From Wenyingzhuangia fucanilytica (GTDB lineage: Bacteria; Bacteroidota; Bacteroidia; Flavobacteriales; Flavobacteriaceae), in the NCBI RefSeq assembly GCF_001697185.1, contig NZ_CP014224.1, positions 1,736,001 through 1,800,000 on the forward strand: a stretch of DNA of 64,000 nucleotides, read 5' to 3'. The translations under genes were made by a program, and so were the position numbers. Under the pieces are notes generated by a model, which saw nothing but the letters and a program-made list of their open reading frames with translations, was not told the origin of the DNA and did not search any database. Positions 37,769 through 46,477 of the stretch are shown piece by piece; position 1 is the stretch's first letter; each line of letters begins with the position of its first letter.

Positions 37769-37806
37769 ATACACAAAAAAAGGTCAACCTATTTCAGGAC
37801 GATACA

Positions 37807-38738
37807 GGAAAAACAAAAATGAGATAGATTTTAACGAGTTAATAAATAAAGATTTTATCCTGTTTAAATTTTTATGTCCAGTTTGTAAACATAATCACAA
37901 AATATACTTTTCTGAGTTTAATTTGAATTTTTTCAAGACAAATAAAAATTATAAATGGAAACATGAATATGGGTGTATTAATTTTGGAAACACATTTGTT
38001 TATAAAATTTCTCTTTATGAAAAGTCTGAAAAAATAATTATTGATTTAAATGAATATCTAACAATCTTAGATTTAGATAAAAACTTCAATATAGATAAAA
38101 ATACTTTTTATTATAGTTTAGAAGAAGAAGATGTTGATAATGATTTTAATGAACTTTGTCTAGAATTAGAAACAATTGAAGAACTTATAAATGAAAGTTA
38201 TTATACTAATTTTAATAAATCTATTTTAGAAGTTGAAAGCTTATTAAAAGAAAATTATTTTAGCGATAGTTATCTTCTTAAAAAAATGGTGTTCTCTAAC
38301 TTAATTACAATTTTTGAAACATATTTATCTGATTTAATCATAAATGCTGTTGATAAAGAAAAAGAACTACGAATTAGAATATTAAAAGAGTATAACTTAT
38401 TCGGAAATGAAAAAATTAAGATTAATGAAATTTTCGATACTATAGATAATCTAAAGTCTAAGATAATTTTGAAGCTAAATCAAATTAGCTTTCATAACCT
38501 AGAAATAGTAATTCCTTTATACAAAAAAACTTTAGGAATTGACTTTAGTAAACATCTTGACTTTATTCCTGAAGCAGTTAAAATTAGACATGATATAGTT
38601 CACCGAAATGGTAAAAATATTAAAGGAGAAAGTACTATAATAACTGATGAAATGATATCAAAACTTTCAAAAGAAGTAGTTAATTTAGCTGAAATCATAG
38701 AATCTGAAAATAAATTATTAATGATAAATTTATTATAA
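37807..38738 (+). pseudogene. Cassette 8: 5'-truncated gene cut by IS
   Basis: The frame is open from the IS border to the stop at 38738, with no ATG near its beginning. A TTG at 37923 would give 271 aa, but the frame continues upstream through KFLCPVCKHNHKIYFSEF, a CPVC knuckle that looks like half of a zinc ribbon. The original N-terminus is therefore lost or sits elsewhere. The C-terminal part is acidic and helical with KIRHDIVHRNGK, a HEPN-like RxxxxH-style segment (RHDIVH). The function of the intact gene is unknown. Confidence 0.7.
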
Positions 38739-38744
38739 TAAAAC

Positions 38745-38948
38745 TTGGTACAACACCGGCTAAACTTCATGCGGGTTTTGTGCTAACTTCAAAGTTTTGT
38801 GTATATTTACTAGGTCGCCAAATCTTGTTGATTTGGCTTTGTGATAACCAAAGAAACAAAACCAAACAAAAAGCTTCGGCTTAGTCCGTGTTCGAAAATC
38901 TTGTCGATTTTCAAGCCCGCACAAAGCCTAGCCAAAACCGTTGTACAC
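38745..38948 (+). repeat. attC-like site 8 (type A), mismatched to its cassette start
   Basis: TTGGTACAAC predicts a start GTTGTACCAA, but the unit begins GTTACAAACA at 36441. The arms are otherwise canonical type A. The mismatch marks the unit as a chimera joined through the IS. Confidence 0.84.
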
Positions 38949-38953
38949 AAGCA

Positions 38954-39499
38954 ATGAAAAAAACGAAATTTATATATACTCTAAGTATCTTCTTAATATT
39001 ATTATTTAGTTGTAAGTCTGAAAAGAAAGTTAATGCTGAATCAAATAATATTTCAAAAACAGAAATTAAAAACATAAAAAAAAATAAGCCGAAAGTTTTC
39101 TCTATCAACGAAAGAACAATAACGCTAAATAACTATAGTTTAAGTGAATCCTTTAATGTTGAAAAATTAATCATTCAACTTGGGGAACCTGAAATAATTG
39201 AACAAAATTCAAATAATATTAGTGAAACTGGATATCCAGATTATTATATTAAAATATCGGAGAACCAAATTTATAGTAGCTATGGTGAAACTACTGAAGT
39301 ATATTTGAAAAATGACATATTCTCTATCCTAGGTTTAAGAATAGGAAACAAACGAGAAAAAGTTGAGAAAAAATTTAATATTCAAACATTTAATTTTATG
39401 TATATTCAATTAGTTAATGATATTGAAGAATCTATTTTTATAAAATTTAATTCTGAAAATGAAATAATATCATTAAATTATTATCAAATGATATTATAA
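38954..39499 (+). CDS. Cassette 9: lipoprotein of unknown function
   Basis: A 181-aa lipoprotein: KKTKFIYTLSIFLILLFSC ends in a lipobox with the lipidated Cys at residue 20, followed by SEKK. The mature part is an unassigned beta-rich domain. The chosen ATG is 14 bp inside the cassette; a longer frame reaching back into attC-like site 8 (start 38888) is rejected because it would encode the site itself. Confidence 0.72.
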   Translation: MKKTKFIYTLSIFLILLFSCKSEKKVNAESNNISKTEIKNIKKNKPKVFSINERTITLNNYSLSESFNVEKLIIQLGEPEIIEQNSNNISETGYPDYYIKISENQIYSSYGETTEVYLKNDIFSILGLRIGNKREKVEKKFNIQTFNFMYIQLVNDIEESIFIKFNSENEIISLNYYQMIL

Positions 39500-39505
39500 A
39501 AGCCA

Positions 39506-39708
39506 GTGTACAACACCGGCTAAACTTCATGCGGGTTTAGTTCTAACTTCAAAGTTTTGTGTATATTTACTAAGTCGCCAAATCTTGTTGATTTGGCTTT
39601 GTGAAATCAAAGAAACAAAACCAAACAAAAAGCTTCGGCTTAGTACGTGTTCGAAAATCTTGTCGATTTTCAACCCCGCACAAAGCCTAGCCAAAACCGT
39701 TGGGCACA
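39506..39708 (+). repeat. attC-like site 9 (type A)
   Basis: GTGTACAAC matches the cassette 9 start GTTGTACAC (38940). Canonical type A. Confidence 0.85.
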
Positions 39709-39784
39709 ATAAAAAAAATCACTAAAAAATAGAATATTTTAAGAATTGAATCTATCTTTGATAATATCAAATGATAGTATCAAA

Positions 39785-40750
39785 ATGAAACCACCTTACG
39801 ATATTACTCCTAAAATTTTAAAATTAATCACTTCTATATCTGAAAAAATAGGAGAAATAAATGCAACTTTTTTAGACAAACCCTCTCCTACTCTTAGAAA
39901 ACAGAATAAAATTAAAACGATTCATTCTTCTTTAAAAATTGAAGGTAATACACTTACTGAAGAACAAATAACTTCATTACTTGAAAACAAACGAGTTATT
40001 GGCCCTAAAAAAGATGTTTTAGAAGTTTTAAATGCCATCAAAATATATGAGAATATTGAAAAATATAATCCTCTATCTGAAAAATCATTTTTAAAGGCTC
40101 ACAGCGTTTTAATGAGTGAATTGATAGAAAACCCTGGAAAATACAGAAAACAAAGTGTAGGAATCGTAAAGGGCTCTAAAGTTGAACATCTTGCTCCTCC
40201 TCATAAAAATGTTCCTTTCTTAATGAAAGATTTATTTGAATATTTGAAAACAGACGAAATAGAACTAATAAAAAGCTGTGTATTTCATTACGAAATGGAG
40301 TTTATTCATCCTTTTTTAGACGGTAACGGAAGAATGGGAAGATTATGGCAAACATTAATTCTAATTGAAAAATATCCAGTTTTTGAATACATACCATTTG
40401 AAACATTAATAAGTAAAAATCAAGAAGAATATTATAAGGTACTAGCTTTATGTGACAAATCAGGAAAATCAACTTTCTTTATTGAGTACATGCTTTCAAT
40501 AATTGACAATTCTTTAAATGAATTATTAAATTATAATAACAGAAATTTTAATACTGAACAAAGACTTGAATATTTTAAATCTTTAGAATTTGAAGAGTTT
40601 TCAAGAAAAGATTACATGGATACTTTTAAAGATATATCTTCTTCAACAGCTAGTAGAGATCTAAAAAAAGGAATTGAATTAGGAATTTTAATCAAAATTG
40701 GAGAATTAAATAAAACCCGATACAAAATTACTGTGCCCAACAACAGCTAA
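39785..40750 (+). CDS. Cassette 10: Fic family protein (class II), copy 2
   Basis: A 321-aa diverged copy of the cassette 2 gene with the same HPFLDGNGRMGR motif and SLKIEG inhibitory motif. Most nucleotide differences are silent; a few residues change (for example EIYE to KIYE, EKPGEYRKQGVG to ENPGKYRKQSVG). The stop again lies in the attC-like site. A functional gene under purifying selection is implied by the mainly synonymous divergence. Confidence 0.88.
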   Translation: MKPPYDITPKILKLITSISEKIGEINATFLDKPSPTLRKQNKIKTIHSSLKIEGNTLTEEQITSLLENKRVIGPKKDVLEVLNAIKIYENIEKYNPLSEKSFLKAHSVLMSELIENPGKYRKQSVGIVKGSKVEHLAPPHKNVPFLMKDLFEYLKTDEIELIKSCVFHYEMEFIHPFLDGNGRMGRLWQTLILIEKYPVFEYIPFETLISKNQEEYYKVLALCDKSGKSTFFIEYMLSIIDNSLNELLNYNNRNFNTEQRLEYFKSLEFEEFSRKDYMDTFKDISSSTASRDLKKGIELGILIKIGELNKTRYKITVPNNS

Positions 40751-40870
40751 AAAACATAGCTTTTTTTGTGCTTTAACAAAGTGGTTTTATTATTTATTTT
40801 GTGTAGTTTTAGTCTGAAAATTAATCGGCTAGTTTAACGCTACGTTTCCTAGCTAAGATCGTTGCCAAAC
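40732..40870 (+). repeat. attC-like site 10 (type B)
   Basis: TGTGCCCAAC matches the cassette 10 start GTTGGGCACA (39699). Same type as site 2, with small changes (AGCTAAGATCGTT at the right end). Confidence 0.82.
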
Positions 40871-40891
40871 ATTAAGTTGAAAAAGAAAAAA

Positions 40892-41485
40892 ATGAAGTTT
40901 AAAAATTTATTATTAACACTCGGATTATTAATCAGTTTTCAGATAAACTCTTTAGCTCAAGAAAAAAAAGATTTTCTTTCTATTGGAGAAAAAATAAAAT
41001 TTGAAAATAAAACATATAACCTTGAATGGAGTTCAAACCCTACTCCAACCTATTTTAAACAAGAATATATTCAAACAGGTGAAACAGTTGAAAAATATAA
41101 TGAAATGATCATCATTGAAGCTGTAAATGGAAATATTGAAATTAACCAAGCTGCTGGAATGAAAATTCGAGAAATTAAAAATTTAAAAAAGACTAATCCA
41201 ATTGTAAATTATCAAGTATTTAATAATAAAGATAAAAGTGAAATAACTATTGACTTTATGTTAAGTGATAACTCTAGGGGAATATTCGAGTGGAATGTAT
41301 ATAGATATCAAAAACAAGAAAATAAGTCAGGTAATAATTTAGTTCTCTATGTTTATTCTTATAGAAATTACGTAAGTAGTAGAGAAGAAATCATGGGATT
41401 CTTTACTAATGTAAAAAGTATGAGAATAAATAAAATTAACTCTGTTAATGAAGCAAATATCCCTAAGATAACAATTGCTAATTAA
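40892..41485 (+). CDS. Cassette 11, gene 1: secreted protein of unknown function
   Basis: A 197-aa protein with a signal peptide (KFKNLLLTLGLLISFQINSL, then AQE) and a beta-rich mature domain without known motifs. The ATG at 40892 is preferred to a TTG at 40862, which lies in the cassette end itself. It is followed after 42 bp by a small membrane-protein gene in the same cassette. Confidence 0.68.
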   Translation: MKFKNLLLTLGLLISFQINSLAQEKKDFLSIGEKIKFENKTYNLEWSSNPTPTYFKQEYIQTGETVEKYNEMIIIEAVNGNIEINQAAGMKIREIKNLKKTNPIVNYQVFNNKDKSEITIDFMLSDNSRGIFEWNVYRYQKQENKSGNNLVLYVYSYRNYVSSREEIMGFFTNVKSMRINKINSVNEANIPKITIAN

Positions 41486-41527
41486 TTCAATTATCTAGAA
41501 TCTTTGAAAAACATAGTAAGTAAAAAA

Positions 41528-41857
41528 ATGAACATTCAAGAAATTAAACAAATTCGAAACACTAATTATATTTGTTTACTAATTGAATGTAGTTCTTTTC
41601 TATTAGCCTTTTTAACAGCAAACATGAATGAATATATCACCAATTTTTTCATGTTTTTCGCTATAATTTCATTCTACCTTTTAACCTTCTTTTCTTCTTG
41701 GTTCTTCATCATTTTTATAATTGCTGAAATTCGACTTTGTAATTTCGAGAAAAACAACTTTCTTAATCATATCTTGAATGAAAAAAGAGTGTTATATGGA
41801 ATTATCCTTTACATATGTATCATCTCGTATATAATCATATCTATGTTAATCAAATAG
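41528..41857 (+). CDS. Cassette 11, gene 2: small membrane protein
   Basis: A 109-aa protein with three hydrophobic helices (NYICLLIECSSFLLAFL, FFMFFAIISFYLLTFF and a C-terminal ILYICIISYIIIS). No family recognised. The ATG at 41528 is chosen over a TTG at 41504. It shares a cassette with a secreted protein, so the two may act together. Confidence 0.6.
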   Translation: MNIQEIKQIRNTNYICLLIECSSFLLAFLTANMNEYITNFFMFFAIISFYLLTFFSSWFFIIFIIAEIRLCNFEKNNFLNHILNEKRVLYGIILYICIISYIIISMLIK

Positions 41858-41940
41858 ATTTTTGAATTTAAAGCTAGCGTAAAAACTATTGAATTCTGAA
41901 TAAGTAACAACATGAATTGAATTTTAAAGTTTGAAAATAC

Positions 41941-42145
41941 GTTAGGCAACACTGGCTAAACTTCATGCGGGTTTTGTACAAACTTCAAAGTTTTGTGTAT
42001 ATTTACTAAGTCGCCAAATCTTGTTGATTTGGCTTAGTTTAACTAAAAAATACAAACCCAAACAAAAAGCTTCGGCTTAGTCCGTGTTCGAAAATCTAGC
42101 CGATTTTCAAGCCCGCACAAAGCCTAGCCAAAACCGTTAGCGGTT
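41941..42145 (+). repeat. attC-like site 11 (type A)
   Basis: GTTAGGCAAC matches the cassette 11 start GTTGCCAAAC at the first six bases, then one mismatch. Left spacer is ACT. The inner hairpin arm is changed to CTAGCC, keeping GATTTTC. Confidence 0.82.
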
Positions 42146-42161
42146 ATTTACAAAAAATACT

Positions 42162-43349
42162 ATGGAAAATAAAGTCTATTATGGTCAATATACTCTTCAT
42201 CATTGGATTACTTTAATCTTAAAAAAAAATCTTATTTTACCTGAATATCAAAGACATTTTGTTTGGGATGAAAAGAAAGTTTCAATTTTAATAAAATCTT
42301 TGAAAGAAAAACAGTTTGTTCCACCAATTTTAATCGGTTCATTTAAAGAAAATGGAAATACAGAAAATTTAATTTTAGATGGACAACAAAGGCTAACAAG
42401 TATTTTACTTGCTTATTTAGGATTATTTCCTGATGAAAATACATTTAAAAATACTTTGAAAAAATTAGCCGATGAAGATGACGGTTTATATGATGAGGAT
42501 GATGCTGAACCGTATGACAACATCATGGAATGGAGATTTGATTTTTTAACTAAAAAAGGAGATACAAAAAAAGAAATTCTTGAAAATATAATAGAGGGTA
42601 ATTATAAAAAAATTAATAGAAATCTAAATGAAGACTTTTTCAAGACTACATTTTTAGGATTTTCTTATTTAGTTCCTGATAACCAAAACGAAGTTAGACA
42701 ACAAAAGTATTATTCTTCTGTTTTTAGAAACATCAATATTCAAGGACAAACTCTTTTACCTCAAGAAAGTAGAGCTTCTTTATATTTTCTAAATAAAGAC
42801 TTATCTACTTTTTTTGTACCAGATTTCATCAATGAAATCTCTATGAAAAACACAAGTTATGATTCTAAAATTGACTTTGTTAGATATTTATCATTGTTAT
42901 CGCAATATTTCATTGATGAAAACCCTAATAATGTTGCTAAGAGATACGGACGTAAAACTGAGGAATATTACGAAAAATATATTTACTCAGTAACTGGAGA
43001 AACGGATTCAAGTATGTTTGAAAATTTTGAAACCATTTTTCCTGAAAAAAAATTTGACACTCCATTCGAAAAAATAAAAGAAACTATTAATGAACTAAGT
43101 TTAGACAAAGAGTATCATTCAATTATTGACCTAGACCTGTATTTTTTTGGACTAATTTATTTAATTGCATTTAAAAATAAAGTAATTGACATCACTAAGA
43201 AAGATGAAATAAAAGAAAAAATTAACAATAAAATAGAAAGCCTAAAAACTACTGAAAACCATAAATCTACACCAGGAGCATTAAAGTACTTAAGAGAGCG
43301 AATTCGTTGGTCAATTTTAATTTATAAAAGATATTTAAAGAATGAATAA
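42162..43349 (+). CDS. Cassette 12, gene 1: DUF262 domain protein
   Basis: The 395-aa protein has an N-terminal DUF262 (ParB/Srx-like) fold with LILPEYQRHFVWDEKK and the signature DGQQRLTS (residues 73-80). The DGQQR block is the conserved catalytic-type motif, seen in the R-subunit of GmrSD-type modification-dependent nucleases and many Abi-like proteins. No C-terminal HNH (DUF1524) domain is visible, so it is a DUF262-only version. It overlaps the next gene by 8 bp, so the pair is a two-gene module. A defence role is inferred from the family. Confidence 0.88.
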   Translation: MENKVYYGQYTLHHWITLILKKNLILPEYQRHFVWDEKKVSILIKSLKEKQFVPPILIGSFKENGNTENLILDGQQRLTSILLAYLGLFPDENTFKNTLKKLADEDDGLYDEDDAEPYDNIMEWRFDFLTKKGDTKKEILENIIEGNYKKINRNLNEDFFKTTFLGFSYLVPDNQNEVRQQKYYSSVFRNINIQGQTLLPQESRASLYFLNKDLSTFFVPDFINEISMKNTSYDSKIDFVRYLSLLSQYFIDENPNNVAKRYGRKTEEYYEKYIYSVTGETDSSMFENFETIFPEKKFDTPFEKIKETINELSLDKEYHSIIDLDLYFFGLIYLIAFKNKVIDITKKDEIKEKINNKIESLKTTENHKSTPGALKYLRERIRWSILIYKRYLKNE

Positions 43350-44070
43350 GCATCAAGAATTTATCTTTTCGCCAATTACATCAATACTACAAGAAGTTGT
43401 ATTGGCAAATTCAGGAGTAAGCTTTGCAATTGAAACTTACCCGTTAAGTGAATATATTATGCAATCTGTATTTCTTAAAATGACAGGTTTTCAAGAACAA
43501 AAGCTAAAATGTTTAACTTGGGAAATGGCAACTTCAGATTTCGAATATAGACGAACATTATTAGGAAATGAAGACAATCTTGGCGAATGCTCTTCATACA
43601 ATTCTAAAAATAAAATTTACCAACGATTAATTTCTATTTTAGAAAAAGAAATACAAAATTTTAAAGTTAATGAAAATATAGATGCTTCTATGATTCTTAA
43701 TAATTCAGTGGAAGAAATAAAAAATATTTTTAAAGGAAGTACATTATTGATATGGGATCAAAATAATTACAATTACTTCAGTAAAAACATAAAGCAAATA
43801 ATTAAACATAATCATTTTGCAAACACAAAGAGAAACCTATTTGAAAGCAGCTTACAAGAATTATATAAAAGCTTATATTCTTTTAGAAATCAATGTGCAC
43901 ATAATACTTTATCTTACCAAGAAAATTTACCAACATTAAATACTTTGTCAAATTCAAAATATTTAAATTACAATTACTTTATTTGGTTTACACAATTGAT
44001 AATTATAGATAAAATTTTCATTAGTTTATATAGTCATTTTATAAAACAAACTAAATGTATTGAATACTAA
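43342..44070 (+). CDS. Cassette 12, gene 2: HEPN-domain protein (MAE_28990-like)
   Basis: The 242-aa helical protein ends in a HEPN-type motif FRNQCAHN: Arg182-x4-His187, the catalytic pattern of HEPN ribonucleases. It is translationally coupled to the DUF262 gene by an 8-bp overlap. HEPN RNases act as toxins or effectors in toxin-antitoxin, Abi and CRISPR systems. A DUF262 sensor paired with a HEPN effector is the inferred arrangement. The assignment to MAE_28990-like rests on gene order and the motif, not on a search. Confidence 0.75.
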   Translation: MNKHQEFIFSPITSILQEVVLANSGVSFAIETYPLSEYIMQSVFLKMTGFQEQKLKCLTWEMATSDFEYRRTLLGNEDNLGECSSYNSKNKIYQRLISILEKEIQNFKVNENIDASMILNNSVEEIKNIFKGSTLLIWDQNNYNYFSKNIKQIIKHNHFANTKRNLFESSLQELYKSLYSFRNQCAHNTLSYQENLPTLNTLSNSKYLNYNYFIWFTQLIIIDKIFISLYSHFIKQTKCIEY

Positions 44071-44074
44071 AAAC

Positions 44075-44280
44075 AACCGCTAACACCGGCTAAACTTCAT
44101 GCGGGTTTTGTGCTTACTTCAAAGTTTTGTGTATATTTACTAGGTCGCCAAATCTTGTTGATTTGGCTTTGTGAAAACCAAAAGAAACAAATCCAAACAA
44201 AAAGCTTCGGCTTAGTACGTGTTCGAAAATCTTGTCGATTTTCAATCCCGCACAAAGCCTAGCCAAAACCGTTACAAACA
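44075..44280 (+). repeat. attC-like site 12 (type A)
   Basis: AACCGCTAAC exactly matches the cassette 12 start GTTAGCGGTT (42136). Its right half equals that of site 7, and both are followed by the same GTTACAAACAAGGC start. Confidence 0.85.
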
Positions 44281-44342
44281 AGGCAAAAAAATGTAAAATC
44301 CTGAAATAGGTTGACTAAAAATTCACCAATAATTAGTCACTT

Positions 44343-44735
44343 ATGGAAAGTAATCAAAAACAACACTGTCGAAAAAAAACATACACTAAAGTAGGTTTTG
44401 AACTCAAATTATTCATCATTGACCAAATTCAAAATGGTCAAATTTCTACCAATTTTGCTGCTAAAAAATATAACGTTCCTAGATCTTCTATCGATTATTG
44501 GATTAAAAAATATAGTACTTTAGACCAAAAGAAAAAAGCAATGAGCAAACAGGACGAAATCAAAAAATTGAAAGAGAAAATTGAAGAGCTTGAATTCGTG
44601 AAAGATTTTCAACAAGACATCATAGCCGACATGGAAATCATCACTGGAACCGAGTTGTCAAAAAAGTCATTGCCCAAAACATTAGCAGACGAGATTCAGA
44701 AAAAGAAACAAAACCGTTTAAAAGAAAATGGTTAA
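44343..44735 (+). CDS. IS3-family transposase OrfA (copy 3)
   Basis: 130 aa, identical to copy 1, with the same slippery site. Confidence 0.92.
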   Translation: MESNQKQHCRKKTYTKVGFELKLFIIDQIQNGQISTNFAAKKYNVPRSSIDYWIKKYSTLDQKKKAMSKQDEIKKLKEKIEELEFVKDFQQDIIADMEIITGTELSKKSLPKTLADEIQKKKQNRLKENG

Positions 44736-44776
44736 CTCAATGTTTTGGGATTAGTAAACAAGCTTTCTATAAACGC

Positions 44777-45598
44777 TTGAAAAATCATCAAAAACAACTA
44801 CATAACGAACAGATTATCATCAAACTTGTAAAACAGTGTCGTAACAAAATTGGACTGTTTTTAGGAGCTAAAAAACTGTATCATGAACTCAAAAATAAGT
44901 TCAAAAACCTTGGAATTAAAATAGGAAGAGATAAGTTTTTCACACTTCTTAAAAATCATAAACTACTGATTAAAAGAAACAAAAACTATCATGTAACCAC
45001 CAATTCAAAGCACATGTTTTACAAATACAAGAACTTAATTAAAGACAAAGTACCCACCAGAGCCGAACAAGTTTGGGTAACGGATATCACATACATTAAA
45101 ACAGATAAAGGACATGCATACCTGGCACTCGTAACAGATGCTTATTCCAAACAAATTATGGGATATAAGATAGATAATAACATGAAGACTGAACTCTGCT
45201 TAGATGCGCTTAAAATGGCTATCAAGAATAGAAAATATCCTAATCAAAAATTAATTCATCACTCTGATAGAGGTTTACAATATTGTAATCCTACTTACAC
45301 TAAGTTTGCTGAAGACAATGGAATCATTATGAGTATGACAGAACAATATGACCCTTACGAAAATGCAATTGCAGAAAGAATTAACAGAACTTTAAAATAT
45401 GAATATGGTTTAAAACATGTCATAAAAAATCTTAAATTAGCAAAAACAATCACCAAAAAGGCGGTCGAAATATATAACAATCTTCGTCCACATTGTAGTC
45501 TTGATTTATGCACTCCGAAACAGGTGCACTTAAATCAAAATATAAACTACAAATCGTACCGAAGAAATAAAAACAAACTGGAATTGTTAACCCTTTAA
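44777..45598 (+). CDS. IS3-family transposase OrfB (copy 3)
   Basis: 273 aa from the internal ATG, identical to copy 1, DDE residues intact. Confidence 0.92.
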   Translation: MKNHQKQLHNEQIIIKLVKQCRNKIGLFLGAKKLYHELKNKFKNLGIKIGRDKFFTLLKNHKLLIKRNKNYHVTTNSKHMFYKYKNLIKDKVPTRAEQVWVTDITYIKTDKGHAYLALVTDAYSKQIMGYKIDNNMKTELCLDALKMAIKNRKYPNQKLIHHSDRGLQYCNPTYTKFAEDNGIIMSMTEQYDPYENAIAERINRTLKYEYGLKHVIKNLKLAKTITKKAVEIYNNLRPHCSLDLCTPKQVHLNQNINYKSYRRNKNKLELLTL

Positions 45599-45635
45599 AT
45601 ACACAAAAAAAGGTCAACCTATTTCAGGACGATAC

Positions 45636-46241
45636 AAAACATCTATTTCTATTAATCCCAAAATTGGTTTTTTCATTAATAACACAACCATATTAGGAAT
45701 AGGGTTAACGTATGATTATCAAACAACAGATCATAAAACATTCTACCAAAATAATAGTAATTATAGTACAGGTGGTTTTTCTTCACTTTCTAGATATATT
45801 ACCCGTAATCAAGAAAAAACTAATCTTATATTTATAAATCCATATCTTACTAAGTTTAGTAAAATTTCAGATAAGATATATTTTACAACAACTCTAAATT
45901 TTCTTGCAGGTATTGGTAACAGTAAAAATTATTTTAGCGACGACTTAGATTATTCTTCAATATTAAGTAGCAACTGGAGTTTTAGTGATGTTACACTAAA
46001 AAATGAAAGTAAAAATAAAATATTAGAATTTAGAATTAATATAATACCAGGAATAACATACTTTTTTTCTGAAAAATGGGCTATAAAAACAAGCATTGGA
46101 CAATTATTTTATAATTATAAAAAAGAGAAATCTACAGATTCATTAACTTTTGAAGAAGAATTAAATGTTTATGAAAATTATGGATTAAACTTAAAATTAG
46201 ATACTTTTACAATTGGATTTCAATATTTTGTAAACAATTAA
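45636..46241 (+). pseudogene. Cassette 13: C-terminal remnant of an outer-membrane beta-barrel protein
   Basis: A 201-codon frame is open from the IS border to TAA at 46239-46241, with no usable start. The translation alternates polar and hydrophobic residues as in beta strands (ISINPKIGFFINNTTILGIG, RINIIPGITYFFSEKWAIKT) and ends FTIGFQYFVNN, a typical outer-membrane barrel C-terminus. The N-terminal half and signal peptide are missing, so it is a broken cassette gene. Confidence 0.75.
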
Positions 46242-46247
46242 ATTACT

Positions 46248-46450
46248 GTTACCAACACCGGCTAAACTTCATGCGGGTTTTGTGCTTACTTCAAAGTTTT
46301 GTGTATATTTACTAAGTTGCCAAATCTTGTTGATTTGGCTTTGTGAAATCAAAAGAAACAAAACCAAACAAAAAGCTTCGGCTTAGTACGTGTTCGAAAA
46401 TCTGGCCGATTTTCAATCCCGCACAAAGCCTAGCCAAAACCGTTGGCAAT
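46248..46450 (+). repeat. attC-like site 13 (type A), mismatched to its cassette start
   Basis: GTTACCAAC predicts a start GTTGGTAAC, but the unit begins GTTACAAACA at 44271. The cassette is a chimera across IS copy 3. The stem shows GGCC/GATTTTC variants. Confidence 0.83.
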
Positions 46451-46477
46451 AATTAAATACAAAATTTTCAAATTTAC

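Larger units (their letters stand above)
36462..37806 (+). mobile_element. IS3-family element, copy 2 (no target duplication)
   Basis: A 1345-bp element identical on reading to copy 1. The left flank ends AAA, the right flank begins GGA, so there is no duplication. The left flank (GTTACAAACAAGGC then A's) is the same as that of copy 3. The right flank cuts into the middle of a reading frame. Confidence 0.92.
44292..45636 (+). mobile_element. IS3-family element, copy 3
   Basis: 1345 bp, identical on reading to copies 1 and 2. Both flanks show AAA, but the left flank is a run of A's, so this is weak evidence for a target duplication. The cassette ends do not match across it. Confidence 0.92.

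Noticed and set aside
38888-38953. Longer start of the cassette 9 gene within attC-like site 8
   Set aside because: The extra residues are encoded by the recombination site, and the ATG at 38954 starts a perfect lipoprotein signal.
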